A stretch of 11,311 nt of DNA from an uncultured Treponema sp. (lineage in GTDB: Bacteria; Spirochaetota; Spirochaetia; Treponematales; Treponemataceae): positions 1 through 11,311 of the forward strand of contig NZ_CALHGC010000267.1 of NCBI RefSeq assembly GCF_938029485.1. Reading direction: 5' to 3'. Below are positions 1 through 7,123 of the stretch, in pieces. A program made the translations under genes and the position numbers. Each line of letters starts with the position of its first letter. The first letter of the stretch is position 1. The notes under the pieces are model-generated. The model did no database searches, was not told where the DNA came from, and saw only the letters and a list, made by a program, of their open reading frames with translations.

Positions 1-363
1 TATAATCAAAAGTCATACTTTCTTACTATTCCGCAATGCGGCGAGTATGCGTATCCTTTGGGGCAGTTGGTAGTTTATCATACGGCCGACGGTATTTTTG
101 TACGAGATAGCGAGGATAAAAGCAACGGAGTAGGTCCTTTTACACTTCCCATTTCCGTTAGGTCCAGGCGCGGCAGCGATCGGATTCAAATGAAATCGGG
201 GAATTTAAAAGAAGTAAAAAAAATTTTGAATGAATGGCATGTTGATTCACTTGCTCGCGAACTTTTGCCGATTATCATAGAGGATAGCTGTGTACCGAAA
301 CGTATACGCGCCTTATACGGCAGTCTGCTTGGATATAAGAACTGGTTTGTGGAGGAACAATAG
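1..363 (+). CDS. tilS: tRNA(Ile)-lysidine synthase TilS, C-terminal part (5' end outside window)
   Basis: The reading frame is open from base 1 to the TAG at 361-363, so only the last 120 residues of a longer protein are visible; the TTG at 58 is not a real start. The visible part resembles the TilS C-terminal substrate-binding domain: an SRRGSDRI segment (the usual R-x-x-G-D-R-I/F), then a K-rich stretch, KKILNEWHVD, LARELLPIIIED, and LLGYKNWFV at the end. TilS is the cytoplasmic ATP-dependent enzyme that adds lysine to C34 of tRNA-Ile(CAU), which changes its codon from AUG to AUA. The catalytic N-terminal PP-loop domain lies upstream, so the call rests on the tail alone. The next gene starts 1 nt after the stop, with its ribosome binding site inside this gene. 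Confidence 0.75.
   Translation, partial: YNQKSYFLTIPQCGEYAYPLGQLVVYHTADGIFVRDSEDKSNGVGPFTLPISVRSRRGSDRIQMKSGNLKEVKKILNEWHVDSLARELLPIIIEDSCVPKRIRALYGSLLGYKNWFVEEQ
351..355 (+). promoter_or_regulatory. Ribosome binding site of the TPR-protein gene
   Basis: GGAGG lies 9 nt before ATG 365 and within the last codons of tilS. It fixes the start at 365 and indicates translational linkage with tilS. Confidence 0.8.
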
Positions 364-364
364 A

Positions 365-2431
365 ATGCTCAAGACTATAAAGCGGATCCTTTTAATAGAA
401 ACGCTGCTGGTATTTTTACTACCTGCAACGGCAGTGTATTCGCAAACGGTAAACCGTGAGCTGCAGCATATGAATACTTCGTATGCGCTGCAATATTTGC
501 AAAAGGCCGCCGCGCTCTATACCGATGCAAACTATGCGGAAGCTCTTGAATATGTCGAAAAAGGCATGACGTTTGACGATTCTTTTGCAGACTTCTTTTA
601 TTTAAAGGCTCAATGCCTTATTCAGTTGAACGGCGCCCGTGCACAAAGTCTCGATGCTGCGGAAACGGCTCTGACGTCGGGGCTACAGTTACGTATCTAT
701 AACCGCGACAATCTCGTTTTACTGCTTGCCCGCCTTTATACTGAAACGGAACGCTATAGTGAAGCGATTCGAGTGTTGGATTCACTTGCGTTTGATTCCG
801 CCGACCGTGACTTTTACCATGCTGCTGCACTTTATGGTTTAGGCCGTGACGGGCAGGCGCGGGATGTAATCGAAACCGCGTTGACCCGCTGGAGTTTTGA
901 CGTTCGCTTCCCTCGGCTGTTCTTTTTACAGGAGCGGGATAAAGCGATGACCCGCGCAGGGAAAAAACTTGCCGACTCTCTTTTGCAGCAGCTCTATGTC
1001 TGGAGCGAACAAGAACCTGCGCTTGCGGTATATGCAGCTCCCTTTGATCCTAACCCGCAGGAAAACAGCCGCCGTTTAAAAGTCTACCGTAATATGCACG
1101 CAGCGGACAGCCGAAACCTTGATGCACGGACGCAACTTGCCGCGGTTTTAGCTGAACTACGGTACGGCGTTATCGATGAAAAAACCGCCGTTAAAGAATT
1201 TTTTGCCGTAACCGTTACCGATCATTTGCCGCAACAGGTAACTGTTAAAGCGCCCGTATCCGCCTTGTATTCCGATCAGCTGATTGAGTTGTGCCGGCTG
1301 ACCGGTACGGATGCTATGAGAAAAGAAATCGGCAGCCGTCTTAAAACATTTAGCGGCGTGCTTTTAGAGGATGATAACCGCGACGGTATCTCCAATGCAG
1401 CTGTTTTCTTTGAACAGGGACGCCCCGTATCGGCCTATTTTGATCTGAATCAGGATGAGGTGTATGAATATCAGGTGCAGTGCAATTTCGGCACCCCCGA
1501 TCTCATCTTTACACCGAAAAACAGTTATGCCGTTCAATATGATAGCTATCCTGCAATACATTCGATTGTACAAAAGACGGAGAAGCGGGAGTATGTCATG
1601 CGTCCGCTTGCACTTCGATGGGAACCGGTTGCTCAGATTGAACTTGATTTAAGACTGCGCGATACTGATGCGGAAGCTCCTGCTTTCTTTACGCTGCGGT
1701 TACGCAACAATGCCCGCCTGCTGCAAGAGTACGATTTTATCTTATCGGTGTTATATAGTGAAGAGCCTGCGCCGGAGGATCGGAGCGCCGTGGTGCGGAC
1801 TCATTTTGAGAACGGGCGGATGATTTCTGCCGAAACAACAAAAAGCACACAAACCATCGCACTCAGCCGGTATCGAAACGGTGTTTTGTCTCAAAAAGAA
1901 TATGATTATGACGGTGACGGATTTTTTGAAGTGCTGGAGCAGTACGGAAAGAAGGGGGCACTTGAAAAAATTTCGGTTGATACCAATAAAAATAAGGTAT
2001 TTGAATATTATGAAGTGTATAAAACGGACGGCAGCGTCATAAAAAAATGGGATGGAAATGAAGATGGTACGCCGGAAATTCAGTACACGCAATTTCCGGC
2101 GGGGAATGCTCAAACGGTCTGGACTCACCGTTATTCGGGTTTGCCGGTATCGATTTATTATAAAGACGGAGTCCCTGAGCGGCTGACCATCGGCAGAACA
2201 AATGTGCCGTTGATAAAAGATTCTTCGTATAACGTATATTGGCTTGGAATGCGTCCTCCTTTTTCGGATACGGTAACCGAACAGCTTTCAAGATTGTTTA
2301 ATGACAATGATGCCGGTGTGGAAGCACAGACAGTGCTGATCGGAAGTTATGAATTATATGCCGTCCGTTCCGGCGGTGCCGTATTCGTACAGATGCTTAC
2401 AGCCCCTGTTACGGTAGAGGAGAGAAGGTGA
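365..2431 (+). CDS. Secreted TPR protein with five acidic-loop (EF-hand-like) motifs
   Basis: This 688-residue protein starts at ATG 365, 9 nt after GGAGG (351-355). An in-frame start farther upstream would lie inside tilS and has no such site. Residues 1-26 form a signal peptide (KTIKR, then a hydrophobic run ending ATAVYS), so export is likely. Residues about 38-210 are helical with TPR-like units (YLQKAAALYTDANYAEALEYVEKG; LYTETERYSEAIRVLDSL). The C-terminal half has five D-x-[DN]-x-[DN]-x3-[EN] loops beginning at D336, D360, D514, D539 and D563, spaced 24-25 residues within each group, which resemble calcium-binding loops. TPR segments usually mediate protein-protein contacts; metal binding here is inference. 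The stop overlaps the protease start in GTGA, so the two products are probably made together. No enzyme motif was recognised. Confidence 0.85.
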   Translation: MLKTIKRILLIETLLVFLLPATAVYSQTVNRELQHMNTSYALQYLQKAAALYTDANYAEALEYVEKGMTFDDSFADFFYLKAQCLIQLNGARAQSLDAAETALTSGLQLRIYNRDNLVLLLARLYTETERYSEAIRVLDSLAFDSADRDFYHAAALYGLGRDGQARDVIETALTRWSFDVRFPRLFFLQERDKAMTRAGKKLADSLLQQLYVWSEQEPALAVYAAPFDPNPQENSRRLKVYRNMHAADSRNLDARTQLAAVLAELRYGVIDEKTAVKEFFAVTVTDHLPQQVTVKAPVSALYSDQLIELCRLTGTDAMRKEIGSRLKTFSGVLLEDDNRDGISNAAVFFEQGRPVSAYFDLNQDEVYEYQVQCNFGTPDLIFTPKNSYAVQYDSYPAIHSIVQKTEKREYVMRPLALRWEPVAQIELDLRLRDTDAEAPAFFTLRLRNNARLLQEYDFILSVLYSEEPAPEDRSAVVRTHFENGRMISAETTKSTQTIALSRYRNGVLSQKEYDYDGDGFFEVLEQYGKKGALEKISVDTNKNKVFEYYEVYKTDGSVIKKWDGNEDGTPEIQYTQFPAGNAQTVWTHRYSGLPVSIYYKDGVPERLTIGRTNVPLIKDSSYNVYWLGMRPPFSDTVTEQLSRLFNDNDAGVEAQTVLIGSYELYAVRSGGAVFVQMLTAPVTVEERR

Positions 2432-4323
2432 AGCGCCCCTTATTTTTATTATCCGTCCTGTTGATTGCCTTGTTGTGCTTTTACTCCTGCGCAACGGTTA
2501 CGCCGTCTTTTCCCCCAAGTATCGATTATACGGACAGCCGCAGTGTCACGCGGGAGCTTGAAGCTGTTCGCAGCCTTATTGAAGAAAAACCGCTTAATGC
2601 CCTGCTGCGGGCAAAGCGTTTAATACTGTATACCGAAAATACCGATGAAACGAACACGCTGTATCAAGAGGCTAAAAGCAATGTTGAGAAACTCTTCCTG
2701 CAGACAGTAGAAGACGGCAAATGGGAAGAAGCACTCAAAATATTCCGCTCGCTTACCGCATTAGGGCATCCGCCCGCGCAGTGGAGTGAGAAAAAACTCA
2801 TGTCGGCACAGCAAAACAAATGGAAGGAGAAAAAATTTGATGCGCTGATTCAGGATACCGCCCGATTATCAAACGGAGTGAATGATGCGCCGTCGTTGGA
2901 AACGGTTCGAAAGATGATGAAAGGAACCGTAACGGTGTGGGTTGACCGCGGTATGACGATTGAAAAAGGTTTGGGAAGAGCAGACCGAATGATCGGGTCG
3001 GGCTTTTTTATCGACGCTAACGGCTATTTAATTACAAACTATCATGTTATTCAAAGCGAGGTTGATCCCGAATATGAAGGGTTTTCCCGTGTGTACATCA
3101 AGCGTGCGGAAAATCCTACGGTGCGGATACCGGCAAAGGTAGTCGGCTGGGATACGATCTTCGATCTCGCGCTTCTTAAAACGGAAATTGATCCCGAAGT
3201 TTATTTTCAGCTCGGCTCTTCGGAAGACTTAAACATCGGCAGCAGAATATATGCAATCGGCTCGCCCGCCGGATTGGAGCAGACGCTTACTTCCGGTATC
3301 GTGTCGGCACAAAACCGGCGTCTTTTATCTTTGGGCAGCGTATTGCAGATTGATGCACCTGTTAATCACGGCAGCTCAGGCGGGCCGATTATCGATGAGG
3401 CGGGTAGGGTGCAGGCGATCGTGTTTGCCGGTCTTGAACGCAACGAAGGCTTAAACTTTGCGATACCGGTTGAGCTGCTGCGGCTTATACTTCCTCAACT
3501 GTACGTAGGCGGCGAAACCGTTCATGCATGGATGTCTTCTTACGGCATTTCCGTAAAGCCGGCGCCTCAGCAGGAGGCCGGAACGGAGTTGGTCTATGCA
3601 CTGCCGGATTCCTCTGCGTCTGCGATTCCTGCCGGTGCTCTGATTACCCATCTGAACGGGCGGGCGGTTCCCAGCTTGGAATCACTGCAGGCCGAGCTGA
3701 TGCGGTTAAGCGCCGGTACGATTGTTAAACTTTCAGGTTATGCTCCCCTGCATACTTCTGCCGTGAAAGGTGTTCTTTCCTCCGGCTCCGGTACCGATGC
3801 AAACCTCAGTGCCGTCACTGATACGACGGACAGCTCGGGCACCGATGCGACTGGCGGTACCGGTAATAGAGCAAACAGTACCGGCAACACAGACATCAGT
3901 ACCGGCAATACGGCGGACAATGCAAGAGACTCCGTCGGTACTATGGGCGGCGTAGAACGGATTGAACATAGCTGGGAAAAAACACGGCAGGATTGGTACG
4001 TACAACTGGAAGCCCGCCCTAAACAACCGGCGGAACTGGTGTATCGTAAGGATAGCCGCGCACGGGTTATGCTGCCGGCGTACGGTATCTACCTTGAAAA
4101 CGCCGGCGGAAAAAAGTCTTTTCGAATAACGGAAGTTGTTCCCGGCAGCTACGCCGATGAAACGGGCTTTTCCGCCGGAGACTATCTTGAAATCCATGAT
4201 ATGGAAGTACAAAAAGCCGAAGAAGCGCTATTTACCCGGATTTATACCAAACGCCGAAAATCCGCCTATCTCGATACGTTCATCGATATTTGGGCATATC
4301 TGGATAACCCATCATACTTTTAA
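2428..4323 (+). CDS. HtrA/Deg-family serine protease, lipoprotein, with two PDZ-like regions
   Basis: This 631-residue protein starts at GTG 2428, overlapping the previous stop by 4 nt, 7 nt after GAGG (2417-2420). A hydrophobic leader ends in FYSC, giving lipidation at Cys21; the lipobox is relaxed, as is usual in spirochaetes. Residues 35-160 are helical and charged. The trypsin-like domain spans about 165-357 with the triad His206 (TNYHVI), Asp246 (TIFDLALLK) and Ser317 (NHGSSGGPI, in place of the usual NPGNSGGP). A PDZ-like region follows at about 370-437, then a Ser/Thr/Gly/Asp-rich linker at 450-505 with three 7-residue repeats, then a second PDZ-like region at about 550-615 (ITEVVPGSYADETGFSAGD). 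It is probably envelope-anchored and degrades or senses misfolded exported proteins. The N-terminal domain and long linker make it larger than typical DegP/DegQ. The TPR protein is a candidate partner. Confidence 0.9.
   Translation: MKRPLFLLSVLLIALLCFYSCATVTPSFPPSIDYTDSRSVTRELEAVRSLIEEKPLNALLRAKRLILYTENTDETNTLYQEAKSNVEKLFLQTVEDGKWEEALKIFRSLTALGHPPAQWSEKKLMSAQQNKWKEKKFDALIQDTARLSNGVNDAPSLETVRKMMKGTVTVWVDRGMTIEKGLGRADRMIGSGFFIDANGYLITNYHVIQSEVDPEYEGFSRVYIKRAENPTVRIPAKVVGWDTIFDLALLKTEIDPEVYFQLGSSEDLNIGSRIYAIGSPAGLEQTLTSGIVSAQNRRLLSLGSVLQIDAPVNHGSSGGPIIDEAGRVQAIVFAGLERNEGLNFAIPVELLRLILPQLYVGGETVHAWMSSYGISVKPAPQQEAGTELVYALPDSSASAIPAGALITHLNGRAVPSLESLQAELMRLSAGTIVKLSGYAPLHTSAVKGVLSSGSGTDANLSAVTDTTDSSGTDATGGTGNRANSTGNTDISTGNTADNARDSVGTMGGVERIEHSWEKTRQDWYVQLEARPKQPAELVYRKDSRARVMLPAYGIYLENAGGKKSFRITEVVPGSYADETGFSAGDYLEIHDMEVQKAEEALFTRIYTKRRKSAYLDTFIDIWAYLDNPSYF
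3859..3921 (+). repeat. Three 21-bp in-frame tandem repeats in the protease linker
   Basis: Units at 3859-3879, 3880-3900 and 3901-3921 each begin ACCGG and encode TGNRANS, TGNTDIS and TGNTADN. The unit length is a multiple of three, so a gain or loss of copies would keep the frame and only lengthen or shorten the linker between the two PDZ-like regions. Confidence 0.8.
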
Positions 4324-4554
4324 TTAAGGGCATCTCTAAAAACTGCAGTTTTAGTAGAATATGTATACGGCCGGATAGGGGATTGTTTAATACACTATCA
4401 GGTAATGTGTTTTCGTTTGCCGGATTCGTGCGGGTATGTTGTTTTGGTCAACAGGATAGCCGCGCCGAAAATCTTTTTTACGCTTTCCTACTATTCATAT
4501 CATTGTATTTCGTTATAGTGTTTTACATATTCTATAATTTTAAAGGGGCATTTC
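4324..4554 (+). other. Intergenic region between the protease and the HAD hydrolase
   Basis: No coding sequence was recognised on either strand. The region begins with a perfect 14-bp palindrome, AAAACTGCAGTTTT (4339-4352), preceded by GGGCATCTCT; this weak hairpin has no clear T-run after it. Near the right end, TATAAT at 4533-4538 could be a -10 box for the HAD gene, but no convincing -35 lies 16-18 nt upstream. Confidence 0.5.
4533..4538 (+). promoter_or_regulatory. Possible -10 box of the HAD hydrolase gene
   Basis: A consensus TATAAT lies 16 nt before the start codon, in an AT-rich stretch. A matching -35 element is poor, and transcription starting about 7 nt later would leave almost no leader before the GGGG ribosome binding site at 4545-4548. 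Treat as tentative. Confidence 0.3.
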
Positions 4555-5166
4555 ATGATTAAAGCGCTGATTTTAGATTACGGCAATGTTATTTCGTTAA
4601 CCGATACGGAATCTATCGATGCAGTCATGGCTGCCGAAACCGGTCTTCCGGCGGAAGTATTCGGGAGCCTATGCAGCATACACCGCAATGATTTTGACCG
4701 AGGTATTATCAGCGGCGAAGAAATGTACAGCCGCTTGCTGCAACAGAACGGCTATGCGAAAGCGGCCGAAAATATGGCTTTGCTGAAAAAGATGGTAGAT
4801 ATCGATTTAGCTGCTTGGCGGGTTTTAAATGATGCGGTATGCGATTGGGCTTTGGATATTCAAAAACAAGGATTCAAGCTGGGCATCCTTTCCAATATGC
4901 CGTATCAATTTTTAGAGCGATATGAAAAAGAAATTCCGCCCTTTGTTGCCGCCGATTATGCGTGTTTTTCGTGCCGCTTACATCTGATAAAACCTGAACC
5001 GGAAATTTACCGAAATTGTCTTGAAGGTTTAGGCATTCACGCAGATGAGGCTGTTTTTTTCGACGACCTTGAACGGAATATTGCAGCTGCGCAGAAGCTT
5101 GGGCTCCGCGGTTTTGTGTGGACAGGGCTCGATCAGGCTCAGAAGGATTGGCTTTCCTGTCTGTAA
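4555..5166 (+). CDS. HAD-superfamily hydrolase, YihX-like
   Basis: This 203-residue cytoplasmic protein starts at ATG 4555, 6 nt after GGGG (4545-4548). HAD motifs appear in order: motif I ILDYGNV with nucleophile Asp8, motif II ILSNM (Ser113-Asn114), motif III Lys146 in IKPEPEIY, and motif IV FFDDLERNI (Asp170/Asp171). The second Asp of the usual DxD in motif I is Gly10, as in the D-x-G-N-V form of YihX-like phosphatases. The helical cap lies at about residues 20-90 (subfamily I). The family hydrolyses phosphate esters, commonly small sugar phosphates; the substrate here cannot be read from sequence. Length is normal for the group. It stands alone, with gaps of 231 and 144 nt on either side, so operon membership is unclear. 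Confidence 0.85.
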   Translation: MIKALILDYGNVISLTDTESIDAVMAAETGLPAEVFGSLCSIHRNDFDRGIISGEEMYSRLLQQNGYAKAAENMALLKKMVDIDLAAWRVLNDAVCDWALDIQKQGFKLGILSNMPYQFLERYEKEIPPFVAADYACFSCRLHLIKPEPEIYRNCLEGLGIHADEAVFFDDLERNIAAAQKLGLRGFVWTGLDQAQKDWLSCL

Positions 5167-5245
5167 ACGAATATAGTGCTTGTTGAGTTTTAATAAGCCG
5201 ATGAATATGAACGGCGTCTTAAAAAACAGTGCAAATCAACAGCCC

Positions 5246-5278
5246 CGATGCAGAGCGTTGGGGTATTAAACCCTCCGC
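5246..5278 (+). repeat. Structured intergenic repeat copy, upstream of the HD gene
   Basis: The 12-mer CGATGCAGAGCG (5246-5257) recurs as its reverse complement at 9589-9600, and similarity extends a few bases on both sides (CCY before, YYGGRG after). Right after it, GGGT (5261-5264) can pair with ACCC (5270-5273) around ATTAA, and GCG (5255-5257) with CGC (5276-5278). This hairpin ends about 17 nt before the ribosome binding site of the HD gene, so it could affect its expression. A 12-bp match alone is expected by chance in a window this size, so the repeat call leans on the extended similarity and both copies being intergenic. Confidence 0.35.
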
Positions 5279-5310
5279 ACGAATAAAAATTTCATAAGGG
5301 ACACGGAACT

Positions 5311-5886
5311 ATGCTGCCGGCAAAAGAAGAAGCGATGAAACTATTGGAAGAAGGATATGCCCGAAATCCGGGGCAATGGAAAGATCATTCTATTGTAACT
5401 GCTGAGTGCGCTTACAAAATAGCGGAACGGTGCGCAGGAATGGATCCCGAAAAAGCATACGTTCTCGGCTTACTGCATGACATCGGTAGAAGAGAAGGAG
5501 TAACGTATATCGCACATGTGATAGACGGATACCGTTATCTCACTGCGCTCGGCTATGATGAAGCGGCGCGCATTTGCATTACCCATTCTTTTGCCAGACA
5601 AGACATAAGCGATTATATCGGCAAAATCGACATTCCGGCGGATCGGCTGGAGGAATTAAAACGTTTACTTGCCGGTTACGACTATGACGATTATGATCTG
5701 CTTATTCAGCTCTGCGACGGTATCGCACTTCCTAACCGTTCCGTGCCGGTAGATGAACGCATCGCCGACGTAAAAAAAAGATACGGTCATTACCCCGAAG
5801 AAAAGCGGAAGAAAACGCTTGAACTGAAACGATACTTTGAAGCAAAATCGGGACTCGATATCGATCATCTTAATATCGCGCTATAG
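5311..5886 (+). CDS. HD-domain phosphohydrolase
   Basis: This 191-residue soluble protein starts at ATG 5311, 10 nt after AAGGG (5296-5300). It has the metal-binding pattern of the HD superfamily: His26 (WKDHS), the His56-Asp57 pair (GLLHDIG), His69 (AHVIDGY), His92 (THSF) and Asp136 (QLCDGIAL). HD proteins are metal-dependent phosphohydrolases acting on nucleotides or other phosphate esters; this compact HDIG form has no fused sensor or synthetase domain, and its substrate is unknown. The 144-nt gap before it holds a small hairpin. Its stop (TAG, 5884-5886) is followed after one base by a reading frame with HicB homology, so the downstream flank appears rearranged while this gene looks intact. 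Confidence 0.85.
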   Translation: MLPAKEEAMKLLEEGYARNPGQWKDHSIVTAECAYKIAERCAGMDPEKAYVLGLLHDIGRREGVTYIAHVIDGYRYLTALGYDEAARICITHSFARQDISDYIGKIDIPADRLEELKRLLAGYDYDDYDLLIQLCDGIALPNRSVPVDERIADVKKRYGHYPEEKRKKTLELKRYFEAKSGLDIDHLNIAL

Positions 5887-5887
5887 A

Positions 5888-6190
5888 TGCCACTTCTCCA
5901 CAGAAGCGGAAGCATTAAATGGTGTTTTAGAGAGTGAGACAACACGGGGAATAGCAGTACCGCCTCCTGCATTTCAGTCGGAATATGCTGTGGAAGTTGA
6001 ACCGAACATTGCATTTGCTCTTATGCTGCGTAAAAGACGAGGAGAAAAAACACAAAACGAAATAACTGACAAGTTGAATATTTCATATCAGCAATATCAA
6101 CAACTGGAGAATCCGAAAAAGGCGAACCCGACGCTGCGGACAATCGCAAAGTTACAAAAGATATTCGATTATAAATTTGTGAGTTTTTAA
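5888..6190 (+). pseudogene. hicB: HicB-family antitoxin remnant, N-terminus missing
   Basis: The frame beginning at 5888 reads HFSTEAEALNGVLES and then IAVPPPAF, matching the middle of HicB antitoxins (a T-x-x-EA-L-NA helix, then the I-P-x-P-S turn). A C-terminal Xre-type helix-turn-helix follows, including ISYQQYQQLENPKKANPTL and TIAKLQKIF. The N-terminal 50 or so residues of the HicB fold are absent, the homology starts one base after the HD gene's stop, and there is no plausible start codon with a ribosome binding site in frame before the helix-turn-helix; the only upstream in-frame ATG (5837) lies inside the HD gene. No hicA toxin gene is visible nearby. HicB normally neutralises the HicA mRNA interferase and represses its own operon. 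The DNA-binding half could still be functional if translated. Confidence 0.75.
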
Positions 6191-6312
6191 AAAGCTTTTT
6201 TGGCATGGTGTAGTGATATATTAATCAATTGTGCACTAATCTGATTAATGCAGTTATAAGTCTTGAATTTCATAAACAAACATTCATAGGAGTTTCTGAT
6301 GGATATGCTGCA

Positions 6313-6438
6313 ATGTTTCGTTATGCTTGGGTAGGCGGTTCAATTTGGGGGATCACCTTCGGCGGAATTATCGTTATGATAATCGGTACGGTGCTCTTTA
6401 GAAATATGAGCAAGCACTGTAAAGGAAACCTGAAATGA
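6313..6438 (+). CDS. Small hydrophobic ORF, unknown
   Basis: From ATG 6313 this encodes 41 residues with one likely membrane segment (SIWGITFGGIIVMIIGTVLF) and a basic tail (RNMSKHCKGNLK). The frame is open upstream to 6229 or beyond with GVSDGYAAMFRYAWVGG, so it may be the 3' end of a larger lost gene. An AGGAG at 6288-6292 is 20 nt from ATG 6313, too far, and it fits better an out-of-frame ATG at 6299 that runs only 11 codons. It sits between two degraded antitoxin genes, so remnant status is likely. Confidence 0.3.
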   Translation: MFRYAWVGGSIWGITFGGIIVMIIGTVLFRNMSKHCKGNLK

Positions 6439-6528
6439 TCAACAGAGCGTCTGCATGACAGTGCTGACATATTGTATGCACCGTCATCTGTGATGGTATT
6501 AAGTTTATTATATAAAACTATGCAGAAA

Positions 6529-6615
6529 TTAATTGCTTATATTCCTTAATTCTTTGATGTATGCAACAACATCATCTTCTGTGCGACACGCAAACTCACG
6601 TTCAGCGGATGCCAT
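6529..6615 (-). CDS. 28-residue ORF downstream of brnA, unknown
   Basis: On the minus strand, 26 nt after the brnA stop, an ATG begins a 28-residue ORF with a charged, coding-like composition (MASAEREFACRTEDDVV, then AYIKELRNISN). Only a weak purine stretch (AAAAAGA) precedes it. It could be a small gene co-transcribed with brnA or the C-terminal scrap of another accessory gene; no family was recognised. Confidence 0.25.
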   Translation of the reverse strand: MASAEREFACRTEDDVVAYIKELRNISN

Positions 6616-6641
6616 TTACACAAATCTTTTTACAGAATCGA

Positions 6642-6950
6642 TTAATAATCACCTGTAGTAATAGCTTTCCTTAAAATACTATTTATTTTTGTTTGATAGC
6701 CTTTACCTCCGGATTGAAGTGCTGCAAGAATATCCGCATCGATCTTTATAGAAATTGTTTTTTTAACGGGCGTTACATTCCAATATGCTTCATGCGCCGG
6801 TCTGAGTCTGGCTATTTGTGCCTTTGTCAGTTTGGGGCTATCCTCATCATACGATATAGGGTGATTTTTTATTTCTTCCAATCTTTCAGCCGTTAATAAG
6901 GTATAACTTCTGCGGCTACAATAGTTAAAACGGTGCAAAAAGCCGCCCAC
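6642..6950 (-). CDS. brnA: BrnA/DUF4415-type antitoxin, apparently orphan
   Basis: This reads as 102 residues from a GTG start with no evident ribosome binding site. The body is typical of BrnA-like antitoxins: RLEEIKNHPISYDEDSPKLT, then AQIARLRP, a KKTISIKIDADILAAL strand-helix, and GGKGYQTKINSILRKAI, the ribbon-helix-helix-like DNA-binding end. BrnA neutralises the RelE-like ribonuclease BrnT and represses the operon, with brnT normally directly upstream. Here the upstream 170 nt (minus-strand sense) hold the promoter of the ABC operon and no recognisable toxin, so it seems orphaned. The first 15 residues (GGFLHRFNYCSR) do not look like the family; the true start may have been lost. It is divergent from the ABC operon. 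Confidence 0.7.
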   Translation of the reverse strand: MGGFLHRFNYCSRRSYTLLTAERLEEIKNHPISYDEDSPKLTKAQIARLRPAHEAYWNVTPVKKTISIKIDADILAALQSGGKGYQTKINSILRKAITTGDY

Positions 6951-7019
6951 TTATAAAAGAGAGAAAAACAATAATCGAATTTGTTTTCCGGAAAAAAATA
7001 CCCCGTATCTCTTCAAGCT

Positions 7020-7049
7020 CTGACATAAATAGTGAGAAAACGGTATACT
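7020..7049 (+). promoter_or_regulatory. Sigma-70-type promoter of the ABC exporter operon
   Basis: CTGACA (7020-7025, one mismatch to TTGACA), an 18-nt spacer and TATACT (7044-7049, one mismatch to TATAAT) lie about 75 nt before the first ABC gene. Transcription would start near 7056, giving a leader of about 68 nt. Relative to the usual two-box pattern, this is the clearest plus-strand promoter in the window. Confidence 0.6.
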
Positions 7050-7123
7050 ACTCATATAGGTAATTATATTGGAATAGATGAGCTATGAGCGGTTTCTTGA
7101 TATTGGAGTGAGAGGTTTACGTG

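Noticed and set aside
1751..2128. 125-residue minus-strand ORF opposite the TPR-protein gene
   Set aside because: Antisense shadow of a coherent gene with signal peptide and repeats; no ribosome binding site or family.
3733..4212. Long minus-strand ORFs opposite the protease linker and second PDZ-like region
   Set aside because: They lie antisense to a well-supported gene, and their V/P/S-rich repeats are the shadow of the 21-bp repeats.
4047..4466. Shared 13-mer AGGATAGCCGCGC inside the protease gene and in the following intergenic region
   Set aside because: One match of this length is expected by chance in 11 kb, and flanks do not match.
6189..6200. AAAAAGCTTTTT palindrome at the HicB remnant stop as a terminator
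   Set aside because: The stem is almost only A-T pairs with no loop, so termination is doubtful.
6908..6950. A BrnT toxin tail (VLTIVAAEVIPY) in another minus-strand frame overlapping the start of brnA
   Set aside because: The resemblance to the end of BrnT is faint and only 12 residues long.
6926..7027. Minus-strand ORF MSELEEIRGIFFRK...
   Set aside because: No ribosome binding site, no recognised family, and it overlaps both the brnA start and the ABC promoter.
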